Shown piece after piece: positions 1 to 7,931 of a DNA stretch of 35,276 nt (within the stretch, counting starts at the first letter, position 1; each line of letters starts with the position of its first letter). A program made the position numbers and the translations under genes. The notes beneath the pieces are model-generated. The model saw nothing but the letters and a program-made list of their open reading frames with translations. It had not been told where the DNA came from and searched no databases. The stretch comes from Ottowia sp. (GTDB taxonomy: Bacteria > Pseudomonadota > Gammaproteobacteria > Burkholderiales > Burkholderiaceae_C): contig JAGOEM010000009.1 in the NCBI GenBank assembly GCA_017997715.1, positions 1 through 35,276 on the forward strand, read 5' to 3'.

Positions 1-162
1 CTGGTCAAGCGCTCGCTCACGCGCTTTCGCCTGCCCTACATCACCATCACGCCCACCTTCTCCATCTGCCCCACGCACGGCTACCTGGCGGGCGAGCACA
101 AGTTTTGCCCCACCTGCGACGAAGAGCGCCTGCAGGCCAAGCGGGCCGCACTGGCGGCGTGA
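1..162 (+). CDS. nrdD: Anaerobic ribonucleoside-triphosphate reductase, C-terminal end (partial)
   Basis: The window opens inside this gene; only the last 53 codons are visible. They contain FSICPTHGYLAGEH and FCPTCDEE, the zinc-binding C-terminal segment of class III (oxygen-sensitive) ribonucleotide reductases, which make dNTPs from NTPs without oxygen. The ligand set reads Cys, His, Cys, Cys. The frame stops 18 residues after the last zinc-site Cys, before any RVxGY glycyl-radical motif, which in canonical NrdD follows closely in the same chain. That motif lies in the next small gene. The downstream nrdG supports the assignment. The protein's full length and N-terminal domains cannot be seen. 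Confidence 0.9.
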   Translation: MVKRSLTRFRLPYITITPTFSICPTHGYLAGEHKFCPTCDEERLQAKRAALAA

Positions 163-170
163 CACGACTC

Positions 171-240
171 CATCAAAAATATGAGTCAAATTGGCCTCTA
201 GCGCTTATCCATCAATCGTAAGTAGCTATTGATTCAATAG
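171..240. repeat. Dispersed hairpin repeat, copy R1
   Basis: AT-rich island between nrdD and the small glycyl-radical gene, containing GCCTCTAGCGCTTATCCAT and TAGCTATTGATTCAATAG. It belongs to the same family as copy R8 near 33.7 kb: both share TCAAAT, CCTCT, a GCG core and TAGCTAT followed by an AATAG end. It resembles the short intergenic repeat I know from Comamonadaceae genomes. Confidence 0.65.
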
Positions 241-283
241 TAAATCAACGGCGGGGCAACACCCCTCCGCTGCCCCCGGGCGG

Positions 284-299
284 CGCAGCACACGCTGCG
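284..299. other. Small perfect stem-loop before the glycyl-radical gene
   Basis: CGCAGC at 284-289 and GCTGCG at 294-299 form a perfect 6-bp stem with an ACAC loop, about 20 bp before the ribosome binding site of the next gene. No T-tract follows directly. It could be a processing or regulatory hairpin in the nrdD transcript, or chance in GC-rich DNA. Confidence 0.3.
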
Positions 300-333
300 G
301 CATGCCCCCTTTTCACCCTGAAGGAGAACATCC

Positions 334-522
334 ATGAGCCACTTTTCCACCACCGAACACCAAGCCTTGTCCGACGTGCAACTGACCGACGCCGAGCGCC
401 AGCCCTGCGAAGTCTGGACCCGCGTGATGGGCTACCACCGCCCGGTCGCCAGTTTCAACATCGGCAAGCAGGGCGAGCACCACGAGCGCCAATTCTTTGC
501 TGAAACCCCCAGTGGCCGTTGA
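334..522 (+). CDS. nrdD: Stand-alone glycyl-radical domain of class III ribonucleotide reductase
   Basis: This 62-residue protein has CEVWTRVMGYHRPVASFN at residues 25-42. RVxGY is the glycyl-radical motif of NrdD, with Gly33 the presumed radical site generated by NrdG. A strong ribosome binding site (AAGGAG at 321-326) precedes the ATG by 7 bases. About 24 residues without recognisable motif precede the radical segment. The preceding nrdD frame ends before this motif, so the enzyme appears to be made from two chains. Its 3' end overlaps the putative nrdG start by 26 bp, suggesting translational coupling. A frameshift origin is unlikely because the gene has its own start, binding site and leader, and 171 bp separate it from nrdD. 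Confidence 0.85.
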   Translation: MSHFSTTEHQALSDVQLTDAERQPCEVWTRVMGYHRPVASFNIGKQGEHHERQFFAETPSGR

Positions 523-1264
523 CCTGCAACGCTACCCCCCGCACCGGCCCGTGCCGGTGCCCGTGGTGACTGCACCCGCCGCACACGCCGATGCTGCGTT
601 GCTGCGCATCGGCGGCATCACGCCGCTCACCAGCATCGACTTCCCCGGCCGCCTGGCCGCCGTGCTTTATGGCCAGGGCTGCCCCTGGCGCTGCGGCTAC
701 TGCCACAACCCCGAGCTGCTGTGCGCCACCACCCCCGCCGCCGTGCCGTGGCCCCAGGTGCTGGCGTTTCTCAAAAGCCGCCAAGGCCTGCTCGACGGCG
801 TCGTCTTCTCGGGCGGCGAACCCACGCTGCAAGCCGCCTTGCCCGCCGCGCTGGAGCAAGTGCGCGCCCTGGGTTTTCAGACTGCGCTGCACACCGGCGG
901 CATGTACCCCGAGCGCCTGCACGCGCTGCTGCCGCTGCTCGACTGGGTGGGCCTGGACATCAAGGCCCTGCCGCAGCGCTACGACACCATCACCGCCACG
1001 CCCGGCAGCGGCCGGCGCGCCTGGGCGGGGCTGAACGAGGTGCTGGCCCACGGCGGCGAATTCGAATGCCGCACCACCTGGCACGCCGGCCTGTTTGGCG
1101 TGGACGAACTGATGGCGCTGGCCACCGCACTGGCTGCGCGCGGCGTGCGCCACTGGTCGCTGCAAGAGTGCCGCACCCATGGCGCACCGCCCTGGACGCT
1201 GACCCGGGCGCAGACCAAGCAACTGGCCGCAGGCTTTGAGTGCTTCACCCTGCGGCGCGCGTGA
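497..1264 (+). CDS. nrdG: Anaerobic ribonucleotide reductase activating protein (radical SAM)
   Basis: This 255-residue protein has the radical-SAM [4Fe-4S] motif CPWRCGYC (Cys62, Cys66, Cys69) and a GGEP motif near residue 98, which binds S-adenosylmethionine. It cleaves SAM and generates the glycyl radical on NrdD, here presumably on Gly33 of the preceding small protein. The listed start is a TTG inside the preceding gene. In-frame GTG codons at 551, 563 and 566 are alternatives, and the first recognisable domain residues (LLRIGGITPLTSIDFPG) begin near residue 35, so the N-terminus is uncertain. It resembles the longer NrdG-type activases of Proteobacteria rather than the short T4 type. Confidence 0.93.
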   Translation: MLKPPVAVDLQRYPPHRPVPVPVVTAPAAHADAALLRIGGITPLTSIDFPGRLAAVLYGQGCPWRCGYCHNPELLCATTPAAVPWPQVLAFLKSRQGLLDGVVFSGGEPTLQAALPAALEQVRALGFQTALHTGGMYPERLHALLPLLDWVGLDIKALPQRYDTITATPGSGRRAWAGLNEVLAHGGEFECRTTWHAGLFGVDELMALATALAARGVRHWSLQECRTHGAPPWTLTRAQTKQLAAGFECFTLRRA

Positions 1265-1282
1265 AGGCTAAAGGCCCGAAGC

Positions 1283-1318
1283 CTGAAGCCTGATCCGCGC
1301 TTGGCCGGCGGGCTTCAG
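1283..1318. terminator. Inverted repeat between convergent nrdG and mmsB
   Basis: CTGAAGCC at 1283-1290 pairs with GGCTTCAG at 1311-1318, across the junction of two convergent genes (nrdG ends at 1264, mmsB stops at 1315). There is no clear T-tract, so function as a bidirectional terminator is an inference. Confidence 0.35.
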
Positions 1319-2214
1319 CCGGCCTTGCTCAGCAGCTGGACGACGCTGGAAAAGTCCAGCCCGCCGCGCCCTGCCTGTTTGTTCATGGCGTACAGGTTGC
1401 GCGCCAGCTCGCCCAGCGGCACGGTGGCGCCGATGCCGATGGCCGCTTCCACCGCCAGGCCCATGTCCTTCAGCATCAGGTCGTTGCCAAAGCCCCCCGA
1501 ATAGCCGCGCGATGCGGGCGCGTTGTCCAGCACGCCGGGCCAGGGGTTGCACACCTCGGTGGCCCAGCTGCGGCCGGTGCTGACGGCCATCATCTGCGAC
1601 AGGGTTTTCGGGTCCAGCCCATGCGCGGCGCCCAGCGCCAGGGCTTCGCCCGTCACCGCCATGATCACGCCCAGCGCCATGTTGTTGCACAGCTTGGCCA
1701 CCTGGCCGGCGCCGGCATCGCCCATGTGGAAGATGTTCTTGCCCATGCCCTGCAGCACCGGACGCGCACGTTCCAGTGCGTCGACCGTGCCGCCGACGAT
1801 GAAGGTCAGCGTGCCAGCGGCTGCGCCCGCCACGCCGCCCGATACGGGCGCGTCGATCATCGCCAGGCCCTTGGCCTGCGCGGCGGCGGCCACTTTCTGT
1901 GCCGAAGCCGGGGCGATGGTGCTGCAGTCGATGATCAGCGCGCCGGGCACCAGCACGTTCAGCAGGCCATCGTCGCCCAGGTACAGCGCCTCTACATGGC
2001 GGCTGGCGGGCAGCATCGATATCACCACCTGCGCGCCCTGCACGGCTTCATGCGCGGTGGCGCCAATGCCCACGCCCTGCTCGCGCACCTTGGCGATGGC
2101 GTCGGCGCTCAGGTCGAAGGCGTGCACGTCGTAGCCGGTCTTCTTCAGGTTGATGGCCATCGGGCCGCCCATGTTGCCCAGGCCGACGAAAGCGATGCGG
2201 GGAAGGTTGGACAT
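1315..2214 (-). CDS. mmsB: 3-hydroxyisobutyrate dehydrogenase
   Basis: This 299-residue protein oxidises 3-hydroxyisobutyrate to methylmalonate semialdehyde with NAD+, the penultimate step of valine degradation before MmsA. The N-terminal Rossmann motif is GLGNMGGPM (from Gly11). The substrate-binding motif DAPVSGGVAGA lies near residues 121-131, and the catalytic lysine is Lys174 in GQVAKLCNNMA. Length and motifs are normal for the beta-hydroxyacid dehydrogenase family. It is the last gene of the minus-strand valine operon, and a dispersed repeat (R2) lies between it and the upstream hydrolase gene. Confidence 0.95.
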   Translation of the reverse strand: MSNLPRIAFVGLGNMGGPMAINLKKTGYDVHAFDLSADAIAKVREQGVGIGATAHEAVQGAQVVISMLPASRHVEALYLGDDGLLNVLVPGALIIDCSTIAPASAQKVAAAAQAKGLAMIDAPVSGGVAGAAAGTLTFIVGGTVDALERARPVLQGMGKNIFHMGDAGAGQVAKLCNNMALGVIMAVTGEALALGAAHGLDPKTLSQMMAVSTGRSWATEVCNPWPGVLDNAPASRGYSGGFGNDLMLKDMGLAVEAAIGIGATVPLGELARNLYAMNKQAGRGGLDFSSVVQLLSKAG

Positions 2215-2265
2215 GTGTGTCTCCGGTGTGGTTTGAAATGGATTGAGAACGCGGCGGAAGAATAT

Positions 2266-2332
2266 GGGTGTTTTAGGCCTGCAGCGCCCACCCAGCGGGC
2301 GCAGGCAGCTTCCAATTTAATAGCAAAAGGCT
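2266..2332. repeat. Dispersed hairpin repeat, copy R2
   Basis: A segment between the HIBCH-type gene and mmsB with the core GCGCCC/GGGCGC hairpin (GCAGCGCCCACCCAGCGGGC), flanked by AT-rich ends (GGGTGTTTTAGG and AATTTAATAGC). It matches copy R6 near 15.2 kb over most of its length. It abuts the stop codon of the upstream gene. Confidence 0.7.
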
Positions 2333-3454
2333 TCAGACCAGATCGGCCAGCGGGTGGGCGCCTTGGTAACGCGGCTGCAGGTGATCCGCAATCCAGGCGG
2401 GCGTTACCTCGGCCAGCGTGGCGGGCTGCCAGCGCGGTTGCTTGTCCTTGTCGATCAGCAGCGCACGCACGCCTTCGGCGAAATCGGTGTGCGCGCAGCA
2501 ACCCACCGACGCCTGCCATTCCAGGCGGAAGACGTCGGCCAGCGACAGGTTGCGCGCGCGGCGCTGCAGCTCCAGCCCCAGCGCCGCCGAGGTGGGCGAA
2601 CCGGCCAGAAAACCCTGCGCCGCCTTGGCCAGCCAGGGATCGGCATCGGTGGCCAGCGCGGCCATGCGCCCGGCAATGTCCTGCAGGCGGTCCAGGCCAA
2701 TCACCTCGCCAATGCGGTCGAAGTGCGTGCGCAGCGTGGATTCGGGCAGCTCGACCCCCTGGCCCTGCGCCTGCAGCAGGTGGCTGAGCTGCGCGCCATC
2801 GGCCACCTGGTCGCCCGCCCAGTGCCCCGCACGCAGCGCATCCAGCACCGCCGGGTAGCTTTCGTGCGCCAGGGCGAAATCGGCCAGCCCAGCAAACAGC
2901 GCATCGGCCGCGTTGATGTGCGCGCCGGTCAGCGCCAGAAATGGCCCAATGCGCCCCGGCGTGCGCGCCAGCAGCCAGCTGCCGCCCACGTCGGGGTACA
3001 GGCCAATGGCCACTTCCGGCATGGCCATGCGCGTGCGCGGCGTGGCCACGCGGTGGCTGGCGCCCGACATCAGGCCGATGCCGCCGCCCATCACGATGCC
3101 GTGGCCCCAGCACAGCAGGGGTTTGGGGAAGGTGTGGATGCGGTAGTCCAGCCGGTATTCGCGCTCGAAGAAATCGCGCGCCACCTGCGGCGCCTGGCCG
3201 GGGGGCTGCGCGCGGATGGCGTGCGCCAGACCCACCACGTCGCCGCCCGCGCAAAAGGCCTTGTCGCCCGTGGCGTCCAGCACCACGCCCGCCACCTTCG
3301 GGTCGGCACCCCAAGCGGCCAGCTGCGGGTCCAGCAAATCGACCATGGCCAGCGACAGCGCATTCAGGCTGGCCGGCGCATTCAGCGTGGCGCGGCCCCA
3401 CACGTGCCCGCTGGCGGTGGGCAGGGTTTCAAACAGGATGGGTTGGTCGCTCAT
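2333..3454 (-). CDS. 3-hydroxyisobutyryl-CoA hydrolase (crotonase fold)
   Basis: This 373-residue enoyl-CoA hydratase/isomerase superfamily protein has the features of HIBCH, which hydrolyses 3-hydroxyisobutyryl-CoA to 3-hydroxyisobutyrate, the MmsB substrate. Diagnostic segments are FCAGGDVVGL, RDFFEREYRLDYRIHTFPKP, GIVMGGGIGLMSGASHRV and MPEVAIGLYPDVGGSW. The length exceeds simple enoyl-CoA hydratases (about 260) and fits HIBCH, whose C-terminal helical extension is present. The ATG at 3454 (MSDQPILFETL) is preferred. An in-frame ATG at 3490 would add 12 residues of non-conserved sequence. The gene sits 63 bp after the acyl-CoA dehydrogenase in the valine operon. A broad enoyl-CoA hydratase role is the main alternative. 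Confidence 0.88.
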   Translation of the reverse strand: MSDQPILFETLPTASGHVWGRATLNAPASLNALSLAMVDLLDPQLAAWGADPKVAGVVLDATGDKAFCAGGDVVGLAHAIRAQPPGQAPQVARDFFEREYRLDYRIHTFPKPLLCWGHGIVMGGGIGLMSGASHRVATPRTRMAMPEVAIGLYPDVGGSWLLARTPGRIGPFLALTGAHINAADALFAGLADFALAHESYPAVLDALRAGHWAGDQVADGAQLSHLLQAQGQGVELPESTLRTHFDRIGEVIGLDRLQDIAGRMAALATDADPWLAKAAQGFLAGSPTSAALGLELQRRARNLSLADVFRLEWQASVGCCAHTDFAEGVRALLIDKDKQPRWQPATLAEVTPAWIADHLQPRYQGAHPLADLV

Positions 3455-3517
3455 GTCGGTCTTGGTCGTTGAATTGCGGGGGCGGCCCACCTGGGGCCGC
3501 GATGGCCAATGGGGTGC

Positions 3518-4684
3518 TCAGTGCATACCGTCCAGCGGTTCGTCCTGCAGCACGCGCCGGGCAATGATGGTGCGCATGATCTCGTTGGTGCCTTCCAGAA
3601 TCTGGTGCACGCGCGCGTCGCGCAGCAGGCGTTCCAGCGGGTATTCGCGGATGTAGCCGTAGCCGCCGTGCAGTTGCAGCGCGTCGTTGATCACGGTGAA
3701 GCCGGCGTCGGTGGCAAAGCGCTTGGCCATGGCGCAGTAGGTGGACGCGTCGCGCGCGCCGCCGTCCAGCTTGGCGGCGGCCAGGCGCACCATCTGGCGC
3801 GCCGCCACCAGCTCGGTCGCCATGTCGGCGATCTTGAACTGCAGGGCCTGAAAGCTGGCCAGCGTCTTGCCGAACTGCTTGCGCTCTTGCATGTAGCGCT
3901 GCGCATGGCCCAGCGCTCCCTGCGCCGCGCCGACCGAACAGGTGGCGATGTTGATGCGCCCGCCGTCCAGCCCCTTCATGGCGATGCGAAAGCCCTCGCC
4001 TTCCTTGCCCAGCAGGTGGCTGGCGGGAATGCGCACGCTGTCAAAGTTGATCTGGCGTGTGGGCTGGCTGTTCCAGCCCATCTTCTCTTCCTTCTTGCCG
4101 TACTGAATGCCCGGCAGGCCGGCCGGCACGGCAAAGGCGCTGATGCCGCCCGCGCCGGAGGCCGCATCGCCCGTGCGCGCCATCAGCACCAGCATGTCGG
4201 TGCTGCCCGCGCCGCTGATGAAGGCCTTGCTGCCGTTGATGATGTATTCAGCACCCACCAGCTCGGCCCGCGTCTTGATGGACGCCGCGTCCGAGCCGCT
4301 GCCGGGTTCGGTCAGGCAGTAGCTGGCCAGCTTCTGGCCGCTGCACAGCGCTTCGCCCCATTCGGCGCGCACTTCGTCGGTGGCCCAGGTGCCCAGCATC
4401 CAGGTCGCCATGTTGTGGATGGTGATGAAGGCGGTGGTGCTGGGGTCGACCGCCGCCAGTTCTTCAAACACCAGGGTGGCGTCCAGCCGGGGCAGCGCCA
4501 GACCGCCCGCGTTTTCAGGCGCGTACAGGCCGCAAAAGCCCAGCTCGCCCGCCTTGGCGATGGCTTCGCGCGGAAAGATGCATTCGGCGTCCCACTGGGC
4601 CGCGTGCGGGGCCAGTTCGGCCTGGGCAAACTGGCGCGCCGTGTCGGCAAAGGCGCGCTGGTCTTCACTGAGTTCAAAGTCCAT
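3518..4684 (-). CDS. Acyl-CoA dehydrogenase, isobutyryl-CoA dehydrogenase type
   Basis: This 388-residue FAD-dependent acyl-CoA dehydrogenase would oxidise isobutyryl-CoA to methacrylyl-CoA in this operon. It begins MDFELSEDQRAFADTARQFA, contains CLTEPGSGSDAASIKT (flavin/substrate loop), MQERKQFGKTLASFQALQF and LHGGYGYIREYPLERL, and has the catalytic base Glu364 in LEGTNEIMR, as in short-chain and isobutyryl-CoA dehydrogenases. AGGAGA lies 6-7 bases before the ATG at 4684, which supports this start although the frame runs open much further upstream. Substrate is inferred from the mmsA-HIBCH-mmsB neighbourhood; 2-methylbutyryl-CoA is an alternative. Confidence 0.92.
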   Translation of the reverse strand: MDFELSEDQRAFADTARQFAQAELAPHAAQWDAECIFPREAIAKAGELGFCGLYAPENAGGLALPRLDATLVFEELAAVDPSTTAFITIHNMATWMLGTWATDEVRAEWGEALCSGQKLASYCLTEPGSGSDAASIKTRAELVGAEYIINGSKAFISGAGSTDMLVLMARTGDAASGAGGISAFAVPAGLPGIQYGKKEEKMGWNSQPTRQINFDSVRIPASHLLGKEGEGFRIAMKGLDGGRINIATCSVGAAQGALGHAQRYMQERKQFGKTLASFQALQFKIADMATELVAARQMVRLAAAKLDGGARDASTYCAMAKRFATDAGFTVINDALQLHGGYGYIREYPLERLLRDARVHQILEGTNEIMRTIIARRVLQDEPLDGMH

Positions 4685-4710
4685 GCCTATGTCTCCTGGT
4701 TTTTTGTTAT

Positions 4711-5100
4711 TCAGTTGGGTGGCGGTTCGCCATGCTGCAGCCAGTGCATCAGCCCGGCGCGGCGGCTGCGCGTTTGCGCCAGCAGGCATTCGTGGTACAG
4801 CCGGGGCCATTCTGGCCGGGCTTCGGCGCTGCGCTGCTGCGCCTTGCACTGCGTGATGCGGGTGCGCTGCCAGGCCGACTGGTCCTGCCGCAGCGAAGGC
4901 CGCTCGTGCGCAGACAGCGCACGCATCACATCGCCATACAGCACCTGCAGGTCGCTGTCGGCCTGCTGAAAGTCGCGTACGGCGCAGGCGTTGGTCTCGG
5001 CCACGGTGCCGCCGGGGCGACAGTCGCTGCCGGCCTGCGCCCAGGCGGCAGGGCCGCCCAGGCACAGCGCCACCAACACGGCCGCGCGCGTGCCCGTCAC
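4711..5100 (-). CDS. LprI-like (DUF1311) secreted protein
   Basis: This 129-residue protein has an N-terminal signal peptide ([16 protein letters not shown], then QAGSDC) and the spaced cysteines and Tyr/Trp pattern of the LprI/DUF1311 family ([35 protein letters not shown]). In some bacteria such proteins inhibit host lysozyme; the role here is unknown. The start is a GTG whose last bases overlap the mmsA stop (GTGA at 5097-5100), so translation is probably coupled to mmsA. A periplasmic protein inside a valine-degradation operon is unexpected. Confidence 0.82.
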   Translation of the reverse strand: MTGTRAAVLVALCLGGPAAWAQAGSDCRPGGTVAETNACAVRDFQQADSDLQVLYGDVMRALSAHERPSLRQDQSAWQRTRITQCKAQQRSAEARPEWPRLYHECLLAQTRSRRAGLMHWLQHGEPPPN

Positions 5101-6620
5101 TTCAGGCTGATCGTGGTGTTCACGCCCTGGCCCAGCGTGCTGTCGTCAAACCAGCGCGACGTCACGGTCTTGGTCTGTGTGTAGAACATGATGACCTGCT
5201 TGCCGTAGGGGCCCAGGTCGCCCAGCTTGGACGCGCGGCTGCCGGTGAACGAGAAAAGCGGCACTGGCACCGGCACCGGCACGTTGATGCCCACCTGGCC
5301 GACGTCGATGTCTTCCTGGAACTTGCGCGCCGCCGCGCCCGACTGCGTGAACACCGCCGTGCCGTTGCCGTTGGGGTTGTCGTTGATGAAGTCGATGGCT
5401 TCGTCCAGCGTGGCGGCGTTCACCAGGGCCAGCACCGGGCCAAAGATTTCCTGGTCGTAGATCGTCATGCCGGGCTTCACGCCGCTGAAGATCGTGGGGC
5501 CTACGAAGTTGCCTTTTTCGTAGCCGGCCACCTGGGGTTTGCGCCCGTCCAGTTCCAGCTTGGCGCCTTCGGCCACGCCGGTGTCGATCAGGCCTTCGAT
5601 GCGCGACAGCGCGGCGCAAGAGATAACGGGGCCCACGTCGGTGCCTTTTTCAACGCCGCCGCTGATCTTCAGCGTCTTGGCCTTGGCCACCAGGTCGGGG
5701 ATCCAGCTTTGCGCCTCGCCCACCAGCACCACCACCGGAAGTGCCATGCAGCGCTGGCCCGCAGCACCAAACGATGCGCCGGCAATCGCGTTCAGCGTTT
5801 GCTCCTTGTTGGCATCGGGCAGGATGATGGCGTGGTTCTTCGCGCCCATCATGCATTGCGCGCGCTTGCCGGCCAGGGTGGCGCGGTTGTACACGTGCGT
5901 GCCCACCTTGGTCGATCCCACGAAAGACACGGCCTTGATGTCGCGGTGGTCGCAAATGGCGTTGACCGCGTCTTCACCGCCGTGGATCACGTTCAGCACG
6001 CCGGCGGGAATGCCGGCTTCCAGCGCCAGTTCGCACAGGCGCATGGTGACCATCGGGTCTTGCTCGGAAGGCTTCAGCACGAAGGTGTTGCCGGTGGCGA
6101 TGGCCATGGGGAACATCCACAGCGGAATCATGGCCGGGAAGTTGAAGGGCGTGATGCCCGCGCACACGCCCAGAGGCTGCAGCAGGGTGTAGGTGTCTAC
6201 GCCGTTGGCCACGTTGTTGGCCAGCTCGCCCAGCTGCAGGTTGCCGATGCTGGCCGCGTGTTCGACCACTTCCAGGCCACGGAACACGTCGCCCTCGGCG
6301 TCGGGCAGGGTTTTGCCCTGTTCGGCCGTCAGCATCGCGGCCAGCTCGCCCATGTTTTCGCGGATCAGCTGCTGCAGCTTCAGGAAGATGCGGGCGCGCG
6401 CGCCAATGGGGGTTTTCTTCCAGGTCTTGAAGGCTTCCTTGGCCGAGGCCACGGCCGCGTCAATTTCCTCCGCCGTGGCGAAAGGCACGCGCGCCAGCAC
6501 TTGCTGCGTGGCCGGGTTCACCACATCGCGCCATTGCGTGGTTTTGGATTCGACAAACTGGCCGTTGATCAGCAGTTTGACGGTGGGGGCCAGTGCGGCC
6601 ACTTGGGTGGGTGCGTTCAT
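5097..6620 (-). CDS. mmsA: Methylmalonate-semialdehyde dehydrogenase (CoA-acylating)
   Basis: This 507-residue aldehyde dehydrogenase superfamily enzyme converts methylmalonate semialdehyde plus CoA and NAD+ to propionyl-CoA, CO2 and NADH, linking valine degradation to the propionyl-CoA genes further along the window. It shows [34 protein letters not shown] and the catalytic Cys291 in [10 protein letters not shown], all typical of MmsA. Length is standard. It is the first gene of the minus-strand operon and starts 213 bp from the divergent LysR gene. A (GGCACC)n-like run near 5262-5283 encodes a PVPVPVP stretch in the conserved C-terminal part. Confidence 0.96.
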   Translation of the reverse strand: MNAPTQVAALAPTVKLLINGQFVESKTTQWRDVVNPATQQVLARVPFATAEEIDAAVASAKEAFKTWKKTPIGARARIFLKLQQLIRENMGELAAMLTAEQGKTLPDAEGDVFRGLEVVEHAASIGNLQLGELANNVANGVDTYTLLQPLGVCAGITPFNFPAMIPLWMFPMAIATGNTFVLKPSEQDPMVTMRLCELALEAGIPAGVLNVIHGGEDAVNAICDHRDIKAVSFVGSTKVGTHVYNRATLAGKRAQCMMGAKNHAIILPDANKEQTLNAIAGASFGAAGQRCMALPVVVLVGEAQSWIPDLVAKAKTLKISGGVEKGTDVGPVISCAALSRIEGLIDTGVAEGAKLELDGRKPQVAGYEKGNFVGPTIFSGVKPGMTIYDQEIFGPVLALVNAATLDEAIDFINDNPNGNGTAVFTQSGAAARKFQEDIDVGQVGINVPVPVPVPLFSFTGSRASKLGDLGPYGKQVIMFYTQTKTVTSRWFDDSTLGQGVNTTISLK

Positions 6621-6740
6621 GCTTGTCTCCTTGGAATGGGTGATTTGGCCATCCAGCGGCGGCGCTGGCCGCGCGCTGGGGGCTGGGGGGCTGATGGACC
6701 AAGTCTTGCGCCTGCCCCAGCATGCCAGCTATGGTATCTG

Positions 6741-6786
6741 TGCAAAATTACCCATGCAATAGACAATGATGCACGTTGGTTTTGCA
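6741..6786. promoter_or_regulatory. Putative LysR-type operator in the mmsA/lysR intergenic region
   Basis: The 213-bp divergent region holds an AT-rich core with inverted arms TGCAAAA (6741-6747) and TTTTGCA (6780-6786), with ATGCAAT and ATGATGCAC between them. LysR-type regulators commonly bind inverted motifs in the gap shared with a divergent target. The binding site and its effect on mmsA are inferred; no -35/-10 pair is convincing. Confidence 0.4.
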
Positions 6787-6833
6787 AATACGCACATTGC
6801 GCCGACGCGCTTCAAACACGGGAAAGATGCACC

Positions 6834-7748
6834 ATGGACTGGGACAACCTGCGCTACTTTCTGGAACTGGCCCGCACCGGCACCCTGGCCGCCGCCGCGC
6901 GCCGCACCGGGGTAGAACACACGACCGTCGCGCGCCGCATTCAGGCGCTGGAAAAGCAGATGGGCGCCCCGCTGTTCGCGCGTGAAACCGCCGGCCACCG
7001 CCTGACCGAAGCCGGCCGCCAATTGCTGCCCGCCGTGGAAGCCATGGAAACCGCCGTGCTGGGCGTGGAACGCCAATCGCCCGCCCAGGCCGCCAGCGCC
7101 GGCCCCACCGGCCTGGTGCGCGTGGGCGCCACCGAAGGCTTTGGCACCGTGATCTTGGCGCCGCACCTGGCGCGGCTGACGCTGCAGCACCCCGGCCTGT
7201 CCATCGACCTGCTGGCCGTGCCCCGCATGCTGCAGCTAAGCCGGCGCGAAGCCGACATCGTCATATCGCTGGAGCGGCCCAAGCGCGGCTCGGTCATCGT
7301 CACCAAGTTGGCCGACTACACCCTGCGCCTGTACGGCCAACGCGAATACCTGGCCCGCCGCCCACTGGTCACCAAGCGCGAAGACCTGCGCCACCACGCC
7401 TTCATCAGCTATGTGGACGATTTGCTGTTCACCAAAGAGCTGCAGTTTCTGGACCAGCTGAACCCGCCCGAACGCTTTGCCCTGCGCAGCACCAGCATCA
7501 CCGCGCAATACGAAGCCGTGCGCGCCGGCGCCGGCCTGGCCGTGCTGCCCGCCTTTCTGGCCGACCGCGACCCGATCCTGTCGCGCGTGCTGCCGGGCGA
7601 GGCCGAATTCACCCGAACCTTCTGGATGAGCATGCCCGCCGAAGCCAAGCAGCTGGCGCGGGTGCAGGCGGTGTGGGGGGTTTTGAAAGAGGTGGGCCAG
7701 CGAGAGGCGGGTCTGCTGGTGCCAGTGCCGACGCGCAAAGCGGTGTGA
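6834..7748 (+). CDS. LysR-family transcriptional regulator
   Basis: This 304-residue protein begins MDWDNLRYFLELARTGTLAA, with the N-terminal winged helix-turn-helix of LysR regulators (AARRTGVEHTTVARRIQALE, about residues 20-40) followed by a type 2 periplasmic-binding-like effector domain (about 90-295). It is divergent from mmsA, so the simplest inference is a regulator of the valine/3-hydroxyisobutyrate operon responding to a pathway intermediate. The ligand is unknown. The ATG at 6834 is chosen because the conserved DNA-binding domain starts there. A degraded piece of a related gene lies near 11.0 kb. Confidence 0.92.
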   Translation: MDWDNLRYFLELARTGTLAAAARRTGVEHTTVARRIQALEKQMGAPLFARETAGHRLTEAGRQLLPAVEAMETAVLGVERQSPAQAASAGPTGLVRVGATEGFGTVILAPHLARLTLQHPGLSIDLLAVPRMLQLSRREADIVISLERPKRGSVIVTKLADYTLRLYGQREYLARRPLVTKREDLRHHAFISYVDDLLFTKELQFLDQLNPPERFALRSTSITAQYEAVRAGAGLAVLPAFLADRDPILSRVLPGEAEFTRTFWMSMPAEAKQLARVQAVWGVLKEVGQREAGLLVPVPTRKAV

Positions 7749-7822
7749 CGCCGCGCCGCGGTTGCGCCGCACAACAGCCATCGACAGACCGCGTTGCCCG
7801 CCACGCGATCAACACGCCTTGC

Positions 7823-7854
7823 GACTCAGTGACTCCGTAACTCTGTGACTTCGC
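7823..7854. repeat. Octamer tandem repeat, four units
   Basis: Four adjacent 8-bp units: GACTCAGT, GACTCCGT, AACTCTGT, GACTTCGC. They lie between the ends of the convergent LysR and 7932-8399 genes. The rest of 7749-7931 contains nothing I can interpret. Confidence 0.6.
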
Positions 7855-7931
7855 GGTTTTGCGAACACCAGCCCCAACATGGCCCAAGCACATGCCCGCC
7901 GCCCGCGACGGCCAGGGCCAACCACGCCAGT

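Noticed and set aside
2145..3401. Second long minus-strand frame over the hydrolase gene
   Set aside because: Frame-shifted shadow of the HIBCH-type gene, Gly/Arg/Ala-rich with no family resemblance.
7823..7854. Octamer array as a CRISPR remnant
   Set aside because: Units are 8 bp with no spacers and no cas genes nearby.
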